A stretch of DNA of 36,403 bases from Candidatus Saccharibacteria bacterium UBA1944. GTDB lineage: Bacteria > Patescibacteriota > Saccharimonadia > Saccharimonadales > Saccharimonadaceae. The stretch covers positions 1-36,403 of the forward strand of contig DDEW01000019.1 in assembly GCA_002336935.1 (NCBI GenBank). Reading direction: 5' to 3'. Made by a program: the position numbers and the translations under genes. The notes under the pieces were generated by a model. That model saw nothing but the letters and a program-made list of their open reading frames with translations. It searched no databases and was not told the DNA's origin. This document shows positions 8,075-15,440 of this stretch, one piece after another. Numbering within the stretch: position 1 is the stretch's first letter; each line of letters starts with the position of its first letter.

Positions 8075-9573
8075 TCTCTCACCTCCTCAGCCTTATACCA
8101 GTCAGGGGCATTGTTTATATACTTTTCAACTTCCGCTCTTGGGAGTAATCCCGCTTGTGCACCAAGCTGCTGCACCACACTCATACTGTTAATCGGTGCC
8201 CAGGTAAGGGCTGTATCGATCGTTTCACCAAGAGCCAAGGCTGCAACAATTGTGCTTGCAAATGCATCGCCCGCTCCTGTTCTATCAAGTGGAGGAGCCG
8301 GATCAGGATAGTTAGGTACTTTGTAGAGCGTATTGTCATGCAGCGCGTAGGAGCCATTGGGGCCGTCCGTGATAACGACAACAGTTGGTCCTAGCTCATG
8401 GAGCCCATCAGCAAGTCCGCGCACATCATCATAAGACCCCCCAATGACCTCGACCGCTTCTTCACGATTCATTACTACAATATACGACCGCTCGTAAATT
8501 TTCTTTAGCTTTTCAACTCCCCACTTAAAGTGGAATGTTCCAGGCTGAAAAGCCAGCTTTATGTCGGAGTGAGCGCCCAAATATTCAAGCATATCTTGAT
8601 GCAAATGCCAGCTATCGGAGCTAATAAGCGACAAGTATATCCAATCCGGAGTTGTCGCTGGTTCTTTCCATCGGTAATCGTATGCCTCATTCTTTACTAG
8701 AATTGTCCTATCGGCGCCATAACGCAGTACATAGTAAGTATTGCTGGGTGTATTCTTCTGCTTAATGAGCGGTGTGGTGTCGATTTTCTCACTCGTCATA
8801 TACTGAATTGAGTCTTGTGCCACCTGGTCATCGCCCAACCAACTCATCATCCCAACTCGTAGGCCAAGCCGCGCGCACGACACGCCAGCGTTGGGCGACG
8901 GCCCTACGCTCGTTACAACATCTGCCTTTTCATACGGCGGCTTACTGCCAAAAGGTAGGCTTAGTCGTTTACTTCCATCTTCGTCAGTATCGATTCGTGC
9001 TTCATCTTCAAGCAATTTTATAAATACATCGGTAAATATATCACCAATACACAAAACATAGGGTGGCTTTTTTTGGCCATCAAGCCCTTCTTGTACTTTG
9101 TGTTCATGGTAGTCAGTCATATCACATACATCCATACCCGCCTGCGATACCAACTCTTCGATTGTTACCTCATCATCACCATCTGCTGCAACGTAGCGCG
9201 CCATTAACCCATGTTGCAGCTGGCATTTCATGTGCATCGTCGTACGTTGTTCATATGTTCTTGTGGCATTTTCGCGAATATCATCGTAATTAAACGATAT
9301 AACCCTCCCTGCGTACGATAACCCAACGTCGTCGGTATTCGAATATAACTCACGGTCACCAGCATGTGCGTTAAGTGCCCGATACAGCTCAATTTCGGTT
9401 GTATCGCCCGGGTCTAGGCCAAGCCTTCGCATCACCGCGTGGGCACGGGTTGTAATATCAGCAATATACGCTACATCAACACCTTTATTACCCGTCATCG
9501 ACTCAAGCTGCCGAAGTGTCGTGCTAAACATTGGCTCCTTCGCATCAAGAAGTTGCTGCAAGTACCGTGCCAT
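8071..9573 (-). CDS. PfkB-family sugar kinase with ~165-residue N-terminal extension
   Basis: A 500-residue protein, against about 300-330 for typical PfkB kinases. Residues 1-165 are an uncharacterised, acidic, mostly helical extension. The kinase begins at about 170 (YVLCIGDIFTDVF) and ends with PfkB signature 2, DRTGAGDAFAST, which holds the catalytic Asp and anion hole. Signature 1 is altered: the usual di-glycine (GGxxxN) reads VGPSPNAG, so sugar specificity may have changed. ATP-site elements (VVVITDGPNGSYAL) are present. It overlaps the upstream kinase by one base (TAATG) and the LOG-like gene by four, so it is the third gene of the operon. The preferred phosphoacceptor cannot be read from the sequence. 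A regulatory or paralogous partner of the adjacent kinase is possible. Confidence 0.82.
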   Translation of the reverse strand: MARYLQQLLDAKEPMFSTTLRQLESMTGNKGVDVAYIADITTRAHAVMRRLGLDPGDTTEIELYRALNAHAGDRELYSNTDDVGLSYAGRVISFNYDDIRENATRTYEQRTTMHMKCQLQHGLMARYVAADGDDEVTIEELVSQAGMDVCDMTDYHEHKVQEGLDGQKKPPYVLCIGDIFTDVFIKLLEDEARIDTDEDGSKRLSLPFGSKPPYEKADVVTSVGPSPNAGVSCARLGLRVGMMSWLGDDQVAQDSIQYMTSEKIDTTPLIKQKNTPSNTYYVLRYGADRTILVKNEAYDYRWKEPATTPDWIYLSLISSDSWHLHQDMLEYLGAHSDIKLAFQPGTFHFKWGVEKLKKIYERSYIVVMNREEAVEVIGGSYDDVRGLADGLHELGPTVVVITDGPNGSYALHDNTLYKVPNYPDPAPPLDRTGAGDAFASTIVAALALGETIDTALTWAPINSMSVVQQLGAQAGLLPRAEVEKYINNAPDWYKAEEVRE

Positions 9574-10550
9574 TACTGTACCTCCCTGGGGTTTACCACG
9601 CGCTCATGGATTGGCATTTCGTGTAAACGCACCCCTTTATGCAAGATTCCAGCCTTTGCGCCAATTTTTGTCACAACACTTGTGCTATTGGCACTCGCAA
9701 AAATAATTGACTCTTTGAGTGACTTACCTTGGCACCACTGGCTTAAGAAGCCACTTGCAAATGCGTCGCCTGCCCCCGTCCTATCCACCACCGGCACATC
9801 TTCGTACATTCCTGCACGAACAATCGTCTTGCCATCCGTCGCTACAACCCCATTGGGTCCATCACTCACGATGGCAACAGGCACGTAATGTAGCGCGTGT
9901 AGCGCTAGTTCTTCACAGGTGCTACCATCAACAATCATCGCCATTTCTTCTTTGTTGCAGCAGAGTACATCAACGCTGTCCAAAAGACTCTTAAGCCGCT
10001 TTGGGTCGGCCAGCTCTGGCCCAGCCGGGTTGAGCATCACCTTTACGTTATGCTTTTCTGCTACGTCAATAATGTGACGAAGCAATGGCAAGCCGCCTTC
10101 ACCCAAAGAAGTTGGATAAATCCAATCAACACCAGCAATAGCATCATAGTTCAACTTTGGATGCTTACCACCTGCATACCCACGGTGATTCAATATCGTT
10201 CGCTCACCATTCGTCGCAATCATAATAACCGAATAACCTGATTGAAATTTTTCATCTTGCACCGTTTGCGAAGTATCTACACCCTCGTCATCAAGCGCCT
10301 GAAGAATCGTATTACTTGCCGGGTCATGCCCCAATGCCCACATATAGCTTGCATCAACCCCTTGGCGTGCCAGTGTTACCGCAACATTCGTTGCATTACC
10401 GCCAGTACTAAACGTCACATCCTCTACTTCCATTTTGAGGCCAAGCGGTAAGTGGGTGTACACATGCTTTCCTTCTTTGTGCGGGTCAAACTCATCGCTC
10501 TTCAAGAATACGTCTTGCGTGGCCTTACCTATACTAAGTATTTTTACCAC
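9573..10550 (-). CDS. PfkB-family carbohydrate kinase
   Basis: A 325-residue PfkB/ribokinase-family enzyme that phosphorylates a sugar or sugar phosphate with ATP. It has both family signatures intact: STGGNATNVAVTLARQG near residues 48-64 and VVDRTGAGDAFASGF in the last quarter, with the catalytic Asp in GAGD. The start is GTG, overlapping the aldolase stop by one base (TAGTG). Immediate coupling to a class II fructose-bisphosphate aldolase suggests the substrate is a fructose- or tagatose-phosphate, or another sugar feeding the aldolase. Ribokinase, fructokinase and 6-phosphofructokinase activities all occur in this family. No PfkA-type phosphofructokinase is seen in the window. The specific activity is inference. 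Confidence 0.85.
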   Translation of the reverse strand: MVKILSIGKATQDVFLKSDEFDPHKEGKHVYTHLPLGLKMEVEDVTFSTGGNATNVAVTLARQGVDASYMWALGHDPASNTILQALDDEGVDTSQTVQDEKFQSGYSVIMIATNGERTILNHRGYAGGKHPKLNYDAIAGVDWIYPTSLGEGGLPLLRHIIDVAEKHNVKVMLNPAGPELADPKRLKSLLDSVDVLCCNKEEMAMIVDGSTCEELALHALHYVPVAIVSDGPNGVVATDGKTIVRAGMYEDVPVVDRTGAGDAFASGFLSQWCQGKSLKESIIFASANSTSVVTKIGAKAGILHKGVRLHEMPIHERVVNPREVQ

Positions 10551-11461
10551 TAGCGAACAGCCTTTCCTGCACTCCCAAAAGCAGTGATTTTTTCCTCTAC
10601 AACCTTTTGTACAGCACCATACACTTCAGGCATCAACTTAACAACAGCATATTCGCTTGGGTTGTCACGCAATACTTTTTCAAGTGTTTCACGGAATACG
10701 ACGCGCATATCACTGTTGATATTAATTTTACTGACCCCAATTTTTGCCGCTTCCTCAAAGTAGTGGAGTGGCGTACCTGAACCACCGTGCAAACTAATTT
10801 GGCAATCAAGTGCTTGGCGAATCCGTCCGAGCAAGTCTAAATCAAGTTCCTTAGGAACAGGGTACTTTCCGTGCAAATTACCAATTGCCGCTGCAAAGGT
10901 GTCAATCCCCGTTGCGTCCTGGAATGACTTTGCACCTTCAGGTGTGCTAAAGGTTTTTTTAATTTCCTCGTAGTTAATCTCTTCAGTATGTAGGTTGCTA
11001 CTACCGCCAAAGTAGTGCGGCTCACTTTCTACCAATGCACCGGTAAACCTTGCATATTCAACTACTTCTTTCGTTTTCGCAATGATTTCTTCTTCGCTTG
11101 CATCATGGTTCGCTTGGCTAATATCAATATGAATGAACTCAAAACCAGCGTCAATCGCTCGTTTGCAGTCTTCAACGGTTGGGCTATGGTCGAGGTTAAT
11201 GTATATCTCAATCCCATACTCGTCACGATAGTTATCCACCATGTCGCGAATGTTTTCAAGACCTAATGCTTTTACTTCACCATCACTCACTTCCACGAGC
11301 ACTGGTGCATTCAGCGTTTGCGCTGCTTTACATACAGCAATTAACGTTTCTTGATTGTCAATATTAAATGCACCCACCGCAAATCCTTGCTGGCGACTTC
11401 TTTGCATCAAGTGTCGAGCGCGCAGTGTCCTGTCTCGAATTTCAGCTATTGTCAGTCCCAT
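10550..11461 (-). CDS. fba: Class II fructose-bisphosphate (or tagatose-bisphosphate) aldolase
   Basis: A 303-residue class II, zinc-dependent aldolase that reversibly splits fructose-1,6-bisphosphate to DHAP and glyceraldehyde-3-phosphate. Typical elements are GAFNIDNQETL at the N-terminus, NLDHSPTVEDC with a metal-region His, HIDIS, AIGNLHGKYP (zinc His), SLHGGSGTP (zinc His and phosphate loop) and KININSDMR. Class II members use fructose- or tagatose-bisphosphate, and the length fits both; fructose-bisphosphate is favoured by the glycolytic surroundings. It is the first gene of a four-gene operon (aldolase, two PfkB kinases, LOG-like). It has a leader of about 40 bases with AGGGGGCT 9 bases before the ATG. 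Confidence 0.92.
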   Translation of the reverse strand: MGLTIAEIRDRTLRARHLMQRSRQQGFAVGAFNIDNQETLIAVCKAAQTLNAPVLVEVSDGEVKALGLENIRDMVDNYRDEYGIEIYINLDHSPTVEDCKRAIDAGFEFIHIDISQANHDASEEEIIAKTKEVVEYARFTGALVESEPHYFGGSSNLHTEEINYEEIKKTFSTPEGAKSFQDATGIDTFAAAIGNLHGKYPVPKELDLDLLGRIRQALDCQISLHGGSGTPLHYFEEAAKIGVSKININSDMRVVFRETLEKVLRDNPSEYAVVKLMPEVYGAVQKVVEEKITAFGSAGKAVR

Positions 11462-11470
11462 ATATGTCCA

Positions 11471-11510
11471 AGCCCCCTAAAGTTGTTACGCTTATCTGTT
11501 ATACAGTATA
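11471..11510 (-). promoter_or_regulatory. Promoter -10 and Shine-Dalgarno of the aldolase operon
   Basis: Minus strand -10 TATACT (11510-11505, preceded by GC) and SD AGGGGGCT (11478-11471), 9 bases before the ATG. This unit has a leader, in contrast to the transketolase operon upstream. Confidence 0.55.
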
Positions 11511-11557
11511 GCGCATTCACTGTTGATGCACTAGTAAATTTATAGACGATGAAACAA

Positions 11558-12553
11558 CTAGAAGCCAGCTTTATATTGCGGTCGTGAATCAACAAATGCT
11601 TTTGTGCGCTGCGCAATAGTATCATCTGCTAAACCAAGCTTTTGGTGAACTTCAAGCGGAGCACCCGATTCACCGTAACGGTCCATTACACCGATTCTTA
11701 GCAGTGGTGCGGGCATTTTATCGCACAATAGTTCGGCGATTCCGCCACCAAACCCACCAGCTGCTTGGGCATCTTCACAGCTCACTGCCCGCCCTGTCTT
11801 TTTTACTGATGCAATGATTGTCGCTTCGTCTAAGGGCTTCACTGTTGGCACGTGCACTACTTCAGCCTTTACGCCTTGTTCAGCCAGCGTTTGGGCTGCC
11901 TTCAACGCATAGGGCGTTTCAATGCCGGTTGCCAGAATCGTCACATCGGTTCCTTCGCGCAAAACATATGCCTTGCCTACCTCAAAAGGACTATCGGGAG
12001 TAGAAAAAATCGGCGTCTTCTCGCGCGCAATACGCAGGTAGCATGCGCTTGGATACTCAGCGATTGCTTTCGTTGCTTTTTCAGCCTCCACACTATCGCC
12101 CGGGCAAACCACAACCATATTTGGCATCACTCGCATCAGTGCGATATCTTCAAACATTTGGTGTGTTGCGCCATCGGGCCCAACAGTTGATCCACTGTGT
12201 GCGCCCACCATTTTTACGGGTTGCTCGTTCAAAGCGGTGGTGGTTTTAATTTGCTCCCAGTTTCGGCCCGGGCTAAACGCTGCATAGCTTGCTGCGAAAG
12301 GTATTTTACCTGCTAGTGCGAGCCCACTAGCAATAATTGGCAAGTTTTGCTCTGCAATACCTACCTCAATATAACGATCAGGAAATGCCTCGGCAAATAA
12401 ATGCATTTGAACGCTTTCTACTAAGTCAGCACATAAACCAACGATGTTTGGATTGGCTTCACCAGCCGATTTCAAGCCACGTCCAAAACCTGCTCGAGTC
12501 GGCTCAATATCTGGGGTATCTGTGAACAATTTGTCGTTTAGTGGATAGTTCAT
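11558..12553 (-). CDS. Transketolase, C-terminal subunit (pyrimidine-binding and C-terminal domains)
   Basis: A 331-residue protein matching the second half of transketolase. RYIEVGIAEQNL carries the conserved cofactor-contacting Glu of the Pyr domain, followed by KTTTALNEQPVKMVGAHSGSTVGPDGATHQ, then a C-terminal domain (GTDVTILATGIETPYALKAA, VSCEDA). It should assemble with the subunit encoded immediately upstream to transfer two-carbon ketol units between sugar phosphates in the non-oxidative pentose phosphate pathway. Only one base separates the upstream stop from this ATG (TAA-T-ATG), a clean gene boundary rather than a frameshift. Split transketolases are known from archaea and some bacteria. 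The 1-deoxyxylulose-5-phosphate synthase family is related, but that enzyme is a single, longer chain. Confidence 0.9.
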   Translation of the reverse strand: MNYPLNDKLFTDTPDIEPTRAGFGRGLKSAGEANPNIVGLCADLVESVQMHLFAEAFPDRYIEVGIAEQNLPIIASGLALAGKIPFAASYAAFSPGRNWEQIKTTTALNEQPVKMVGAHSGSTVGPDGATHQMFEDIALMRVMPNMVVVCPGDSVEAEKATKAIAEYPSACYLRIAREKTPIFSTPDSPFEVGKAYVLREGTDVTILATGIETPYALKAAQTLAEQGVKAEVVHVPTVKPLDEATIIASVKKTGRAVSCEDAQAAGGFGGGIAELLCDKMPAPLLRIGVMDRYGESGAPLEVHQKLGLADDTIAQRTKAFVDSRPQYKAGF

Positions 12554-12554
12554 A

Positions 12555-13415
12555 TTATTCGTGCTCCGCTCGTATTCTACCGCCCATGGTGCGCAGTTCT
12601 TTTAATGCCTCTCTTGCCTGATCCTTGTTAGGCGGAATACCGTGCCACTTATAGTCATATTCCATAAACTCAACGTTCTTACCAGGAATTGTATGGGTAA
12701 TAATGCAGCTTGGTCGGTTCTCAATAGCCTTTGCCATACCCACTGCGTCGATGATGCTGTCGATGTTGTGACCATCGATTTCCTGCACATGCCAGCCGAA
12801 TGCTTCCCACTTGGCTCGCAAGTTCTCAAGTGGCATTACATCCTCGGTTGGCCCATCAATCTGAATATTATTCCTGTCAACAAATACAACGAGCTGACTC
12901 AGTTTGTATTTGCCCGCAAACATAATTGATTCCCAGTTGTTGCCCTCATCGAGCTCCCCATCACCTGTCACAACATACACCCAGCGATGGGGTTGGTGAT
13001 CAAGATACTGTAGTGCGTAAGCGAAGCCAGCGCCCTGCCCAATACCACACCCTAGCGGGCCGCTGGTATTTTCAAGGCCTGGTAGCTTTGTTCTCTCTGG
13101 GTGGCCCTGTAAGCGACTACCGAACTGGCGCAACGTCGTTAGCTCACTCTTATCGAAGAACCCTGCTTCAGCCATTGCCGCATATTGAACAGGCACACAG
13201 TGCCCATTGCTAAGCAAAAAAATGTCACGTTCTAGCATACTAGGGTTTTTGGGATCAATCTTAAGCACATGAAAATACAACGTAGCCATAAGATCGGCAA
13301 GACCTAGCGGACCAGCACTATGGCCGCTCCCCGCATGCTCAAGCATTGTGATAATGCTCTTACGAATTTCGTTTGCCTTTTGTTCAATCTGCGTGATAGT
13401 TAATTGCCCACTCAT
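12555..13415 (-). CDS. Transketolase, N-terminal subunit (TPP-binding)
   Basis: A 286-residue protein equal to the thiamine-diphosphate-binding half of transketolase. HAGSGHSAGPLGLADLMATLY holds the His that contacts substrate phosphate, LSNGHCVPVQYA follows, and GDGELDEGNNWESIMFAGKY...NNIQIDG is the GDG-Nx TPP/metal motif. The ATG at 13415 is preferred over the upstream in-frame start at 13562, because the 49 extra residues are not family-like and the ATG lies 9 bases behind a TATACT box. It begins the two-gene split transketolase operon and is transcribed away from the TraB-like gene. Confidence 0.92.
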   Translation of the reverse strand: MSGQLTITQIEQKANEIRKSIITMLEHAGSGHSAGPLGLADLMATLYFHVLKIDPKNPSMLERDIFLLSNGHCVPVQYAAMAEAGFFDKSELTTLRQFGSRLQGHPERTKLPGLENTSGPLGCGIGQGAGFAYALQYLDHQPHRWVYVVTGDGELDEGNNWESIMFAGKYKLSQLVVFVDRNNIQIDGPTEDVMPLENLRAKWEAFGWHVQEIDGHNIDSIIDAVGMAKAIENRPSCIITHTIPGKNVEFMEYDYKWHGIPPNKDQAREALKELRTMGGRIRAEHE

Positions 13416-13424
13416 ACTGCTTAT

Positions 13425-13430
13425 AGTATA
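13425..13430 (-). promoter_or_regulatory. Extended -10 box of the transketolase operon, leaderless type
   Basis: Minus strand TGCTATACT; the hexamer TATACT occupies 13430-13425 and ends 9 bases before the ATG. No SD site is present. Confidence 0.55.
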
Positions 13431-13454
13431 GCACACTGTCAAGGTGTTAAACCA

Positions 13455-13483
13455 TTGTAATATTTTATATATTATTGTATTAT
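13455..13483 (+). promoter_or_regulatory. Promoter of the TraB-like gene
   Basis: -35 TTGTAA (13455-13460), a 17-base AT-rich spacer and -10 TATTAT (13478-13483). The predicted leader is about 30 bases and carries SD AGGAG (13510-13514), 5 bases before the ATG. Confidence 0.65.
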
Positions 13484-13495
13484 ATACATAATACA
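13476..13495. promoter_or_regulatory. Palindromic operator-like site over the TraB-like gene's -10 box
   Basis: TGTATTAT (13476-13483) and ATAATACA (13488-13495) form a perfect 8-base inverted repeat around ATAC. It covers the -10 box and the expected transcription start. Position and TGTAT/ATACA content resemble the palindrome at the TPM gene promoter. Confidence 0.5.
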
Positions 13496-13519
13496 TTTGT
13501 ACGCACCTTAGGAGATTCC

Positions 13520-14230
13520 ATGGAGTCGACCGTCCGCACTCGTCATGGCCTCGTTGAGGCACAGACTATCGTTTTGCGACATCCAATCACCGGCCACATC
13601 GTCGAACTTGTTGGCGTGCTGCATGTTGCCGACGCTGCCTTCTGGCGCTACCTCAACAAGCACATGCGTTCGCGTGTGCGAGAAGGATATGTCGTCCACT
13701 ACGAACTCGTCAGCGGCAGCTATGATCAGATCACCAATGATCGCGCCGGCAAAATGATGCGTCGTTTCAGCAAGGCAGCGAAGCTGGTAATCGAAAAGGC
13801 CAAGGCCGCTGGCCTGACCTACCAACTCGACGGTATTCGCTATCCCACCGGAGCGGTCAACACCGACATGACTAAGCAGCAGATGCGTCACGCATTTGCC
13901 GACGCGCCATGGTCCATGCCTGCTAAGCTGTGGCTAGCCGCGCACGTACTGCAAGCTATCCCCACCAGCATGTTCAAGGAGACACTGGCTACCACCATCG
14001 CCAATTCCAAGTCAACGATGAGCGCGGGCGGCCTCAACGACAAGGTCATTGTTGACGCTCGCAACACCATCGCCACACGCGCCGCATTGTCGGCGCAGCA
14101 CCACGTGGTTGCAGTGTGGGGAGCTGCGCACCTACCTGGTATCTCTGCAAACCTAAAGGAGGCGGACTACCGCGTGATCAATAAGCGCTGGCTGCCCGTC
14201 TATGCCTATCACAGCTGTCCGCAGCAGTAG
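13520..14230 (+). CDS. TraB/TIKI (TRABD, PrgY/GumN-like) family protein
   Basis: A 236-residue protein. The GVLH motif at 32-35, a following Glu in VVHYELV (about 62), the Arg-Asn pair in DARNTIATRAAL (181-182) and GAAHLPGI (201-208) match the spaced signature of the TraB/TIKI group. In that group the GxxH histidines and the Glu are proposed metal ligands of a peptidase-like site. PrgY/TraB proteins reduce peptide pheromone activity in enterococci, and animal TIKI cleaves Wnt, so a peptide-processing role is possible but inferred. There is no signal peptide or obvious membrane segment. The ATG at 13520 is chosen over an upstream TTG (13475) because it has AGGAG in place and the TTG lies upstream of the promoter's -10. 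Codons are C/G-ending, unlike the flanking transketolase and rpe genes, and it alone is on the plus strand here. Confidence 0.75.
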   Translation: MESTVRTRHGLVEAQTIVLRHPITGHIVELVGVLHVADAAFWRYLNKHMRSRVREGYVVHYELVSGSYDQITNDRAGKMMRRFSKAAKLVIEKAKAAGLTYQLDGIRYPTGAVNTDMTKQQMRHAFADAPWSMPAKLWLAAHVLQAIPTSMFKETLATTIANSKSTMSAGGLNDKVIVDARNTIATRAALSAQHHVVAVWGAAHLPGISANLKEADYRVINKRWLPVYAYHSCPQQ

Positions 14231-14243
14231 GCGCCACCCACAA

Positions 14244-14276
14244 TGGCACATTGCTCCCTACCGGAGCGGTGTGCCA
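14244..14276 (+). terminator. Intrinsic terminator of the TraB-like gene
   Basis: A 14-base stem (14244-14257 with 14263-14276) including two U-G pairs closes a 5-base loop and is followed by CTTTTAT. It lies 13 bases after the TAG stop. The T run overlaps the stop codon of the convergent rpe gene. Confidence 0.85.
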
Positions 14277-14279
14277 CTT

Positions 14280-14924
14280 TTATATCACACCGTGCTTGTT
14301 AATCTCATCAACCAGCTGCTTATAGGCAGCCGCCGGATCGTCAGCCTTGTTAATCGCACCTCCGCAATTAACAACATCGACTCCTCCTTGGACAAGACTG
14401 AAGGCGTTCTCGGCATTCGCACCACCGTCCCATCCTACTTCAACTTCGGGGTGAATGTTGCGAATAAGGCGCACTTTTTCGAGTTGCATTAAACTCGCCG
14501 TTCCCCCATAATGACCCAAGTCACCACTAAATATCAATATGTGATCCGCCGATTGAATGTACGGCTCAACAGTGCTTGGTACGGTTGGCTTGAGCAATGC
14601 CACTCCCGCCTTAATACCAGCTTGTTTAAGCTTTGCAATTGTTGGCGTCAGGTCCTCAGCAGCTTCGGCATGAAAAATAACCGTTGCAGGTTTCATCTGA
14701 ATCAACGCATCGACATACTGACTCGGCCGCATCACCATAGCATGAATGTCTACTGTCCACTCCTGCGGCCACCAAATTTGGTTGACGCCAACGGTGAAGG
14801 TTGGGGCAAATTCTCCATCGGTTAGATCAATATGTACTCGCTGTGCGAACGAATGCAGTCGCTCCACAGTCGCCTTGTAGTCGTCTTCTGTTTCGCAAAG
14901 AATAGCTGGTGCGACAACTGCCAT
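14280..14924 (-). CDS. rpe: Ribulose-phosphate 3-epimerase, divergent
   Basis: A 214-residue TIM-barrel protein that interconverts ribulose- and xylulose-5-phosphate. Although divergent, the metal-binding positions are present: VHIDLTDG (His and Asp), DIHAMV (His) and VGWDGGAN (the second catalytic Asp), plus a C-terminal phosphate loop VVNCGGAI. The ATG at 14924 is chosen because it shares a base with the rpiB stop (TAATG); an upstream in-frame start would add 23 non-family residues inside rpiB. Translational coupling to rpiB makes sense, since the two enzymes share ribulose-5-phosphate and feed the split transketolase nearby. A related epimerase with another substrate (allulose-6-phosphate) cannot be excluded. 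Confidence 0.85.
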   Translation of the reverse strand: MAVVAPAILCETEDDYKATVERLHSFAQRVHIDLTDGEFAPTFTVGVNQIWWPQEWTVDIHAMVMRPSQYVDALIQMKPATVIFHAEAAEDLTPTIAKLKQAGIKAGVALLKPTVPSTVEPYIQSADHILIFSGDLGHYGGTASLMQLEKVRLIRNIHPEVEVGWDGGANAENAFSLVQGGVDVVNCGGAINKADDPAAAYKQLVDEINKHGVI

Positions 14925-15385
14925 TAAAATGCATCCAATTCCGCATTGCGACGCACAAACCGTGCTGCGCCAGCAAATGGCGTTGCAATCCACGTATCAA
15001 TAATATCTTTCCAAAGTTCAAGATCATCACCTTCCGCATCGACAACGCGTGCCGGCAAACAAAGCACATTGCTATTGTTGTCGTTGCGACATTCCCGTGC
15101 TTCAAAACTATCCCAGATTACCGCTGCGCGAATACCTCGAAAGCGGTTAGCTGCCATTGCCATGCCTTGCCCGCCTGTGCATATTAAAATCGCACGAGGA
15201 TCAGTTTTCTCGTCTTCTCCTAAAAGTTTCGTCGCAGCCATCTGGGCAAACTGCGGAAAGTCGTCCTGTGGGTCAAGCTCTTTGTCGCCCACATCTTCCC
15301 ATTCAACACCACGCTTAGTTAAGTACGCCTGTATTTTTTCTTTGAGGTAAAACCCCCCATGATCAGCACCGAGAAATATTTTCAT
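14924..15385 (-). CDS. rpiB: Ribose-5-phosphate isomerase B (RpiB/LacAB family)
   Basis: A 153-residue protein of usual length. Family features are MKIFLGADHGGFYLKEK at the N-terminus, ICTGGQGMAMAANRFRGIRAAV with the active-site Cys and phosphate-binding loop, and RNDNNSNVLCLPARV. It converts ribose-5-phosphate and ribulose-5-phosphate. The LacA/LacB galactose-6-phosphate isomerases share the fold, but pairing with rpe supports RpiB. It is the promoter-proximal gene of the rpiB-rpe pair and starts 7 bases after a TATACT box. Confidence 0.93.
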   Translation of the reverse strand: MKIFLGADHGGFYLKEKIQAYLTKRGVEWEDVGDKELDPQDDFPQFAQMAATKLLGEDEKTDPRAILICTGGQGMAMAANRFRGIRAAVIWDSFEARECRNDNNSNVLCLPARVVDAEGDDLELWKDIIDTWIATPFAGAARFVRRNAELDAF

Positions 15386-15392
15386 ACCTTTA

Positions 15393-15421
15393 AGTATAAG
15401 CGTTATGTTAATTGATGTAAA
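15393..15421 (-). promoter_or_regulatory. Promoter of rpiB-rpe, leaderless type
   Basis: Minus strand -35 TTTACA (15421-15416), a 17-base spacer and -10 TATACT (15398-15393). The ATG is 7 bases downstream. This is one of the clearest examples of the class here. Confidence 0.7.
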
Positions 15422-15440
15422 CGCCTCGCACTAGTTATCA

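Noticed and set aside
11558..13415. Split transketolase as a frameshifted single gene
   Set aside because: The two halves meet at the natural domain boundary with a stop and a fresh ATG one base later, as in known two-subunit transketolases.
13475..13519. TTG start 15 codons upstream of the TraB-like ATG
   Set aside because: The TTG lies upstream of the -10 box and has no SD site, while ATG 13520 has AGGAG at proper spacing.
13416..13562. 49-residue N-terminal extension of the transketolase N subunit
   Set aside because: It would run through its own promoter and into the divergent TraB-like gene, and is not family-like.
14925..14993. 23-residue N-terminal extension of rpe
   Set aside because: It lies wholly inside rpiB; the TAATG overlap start matches the family N-terminus.
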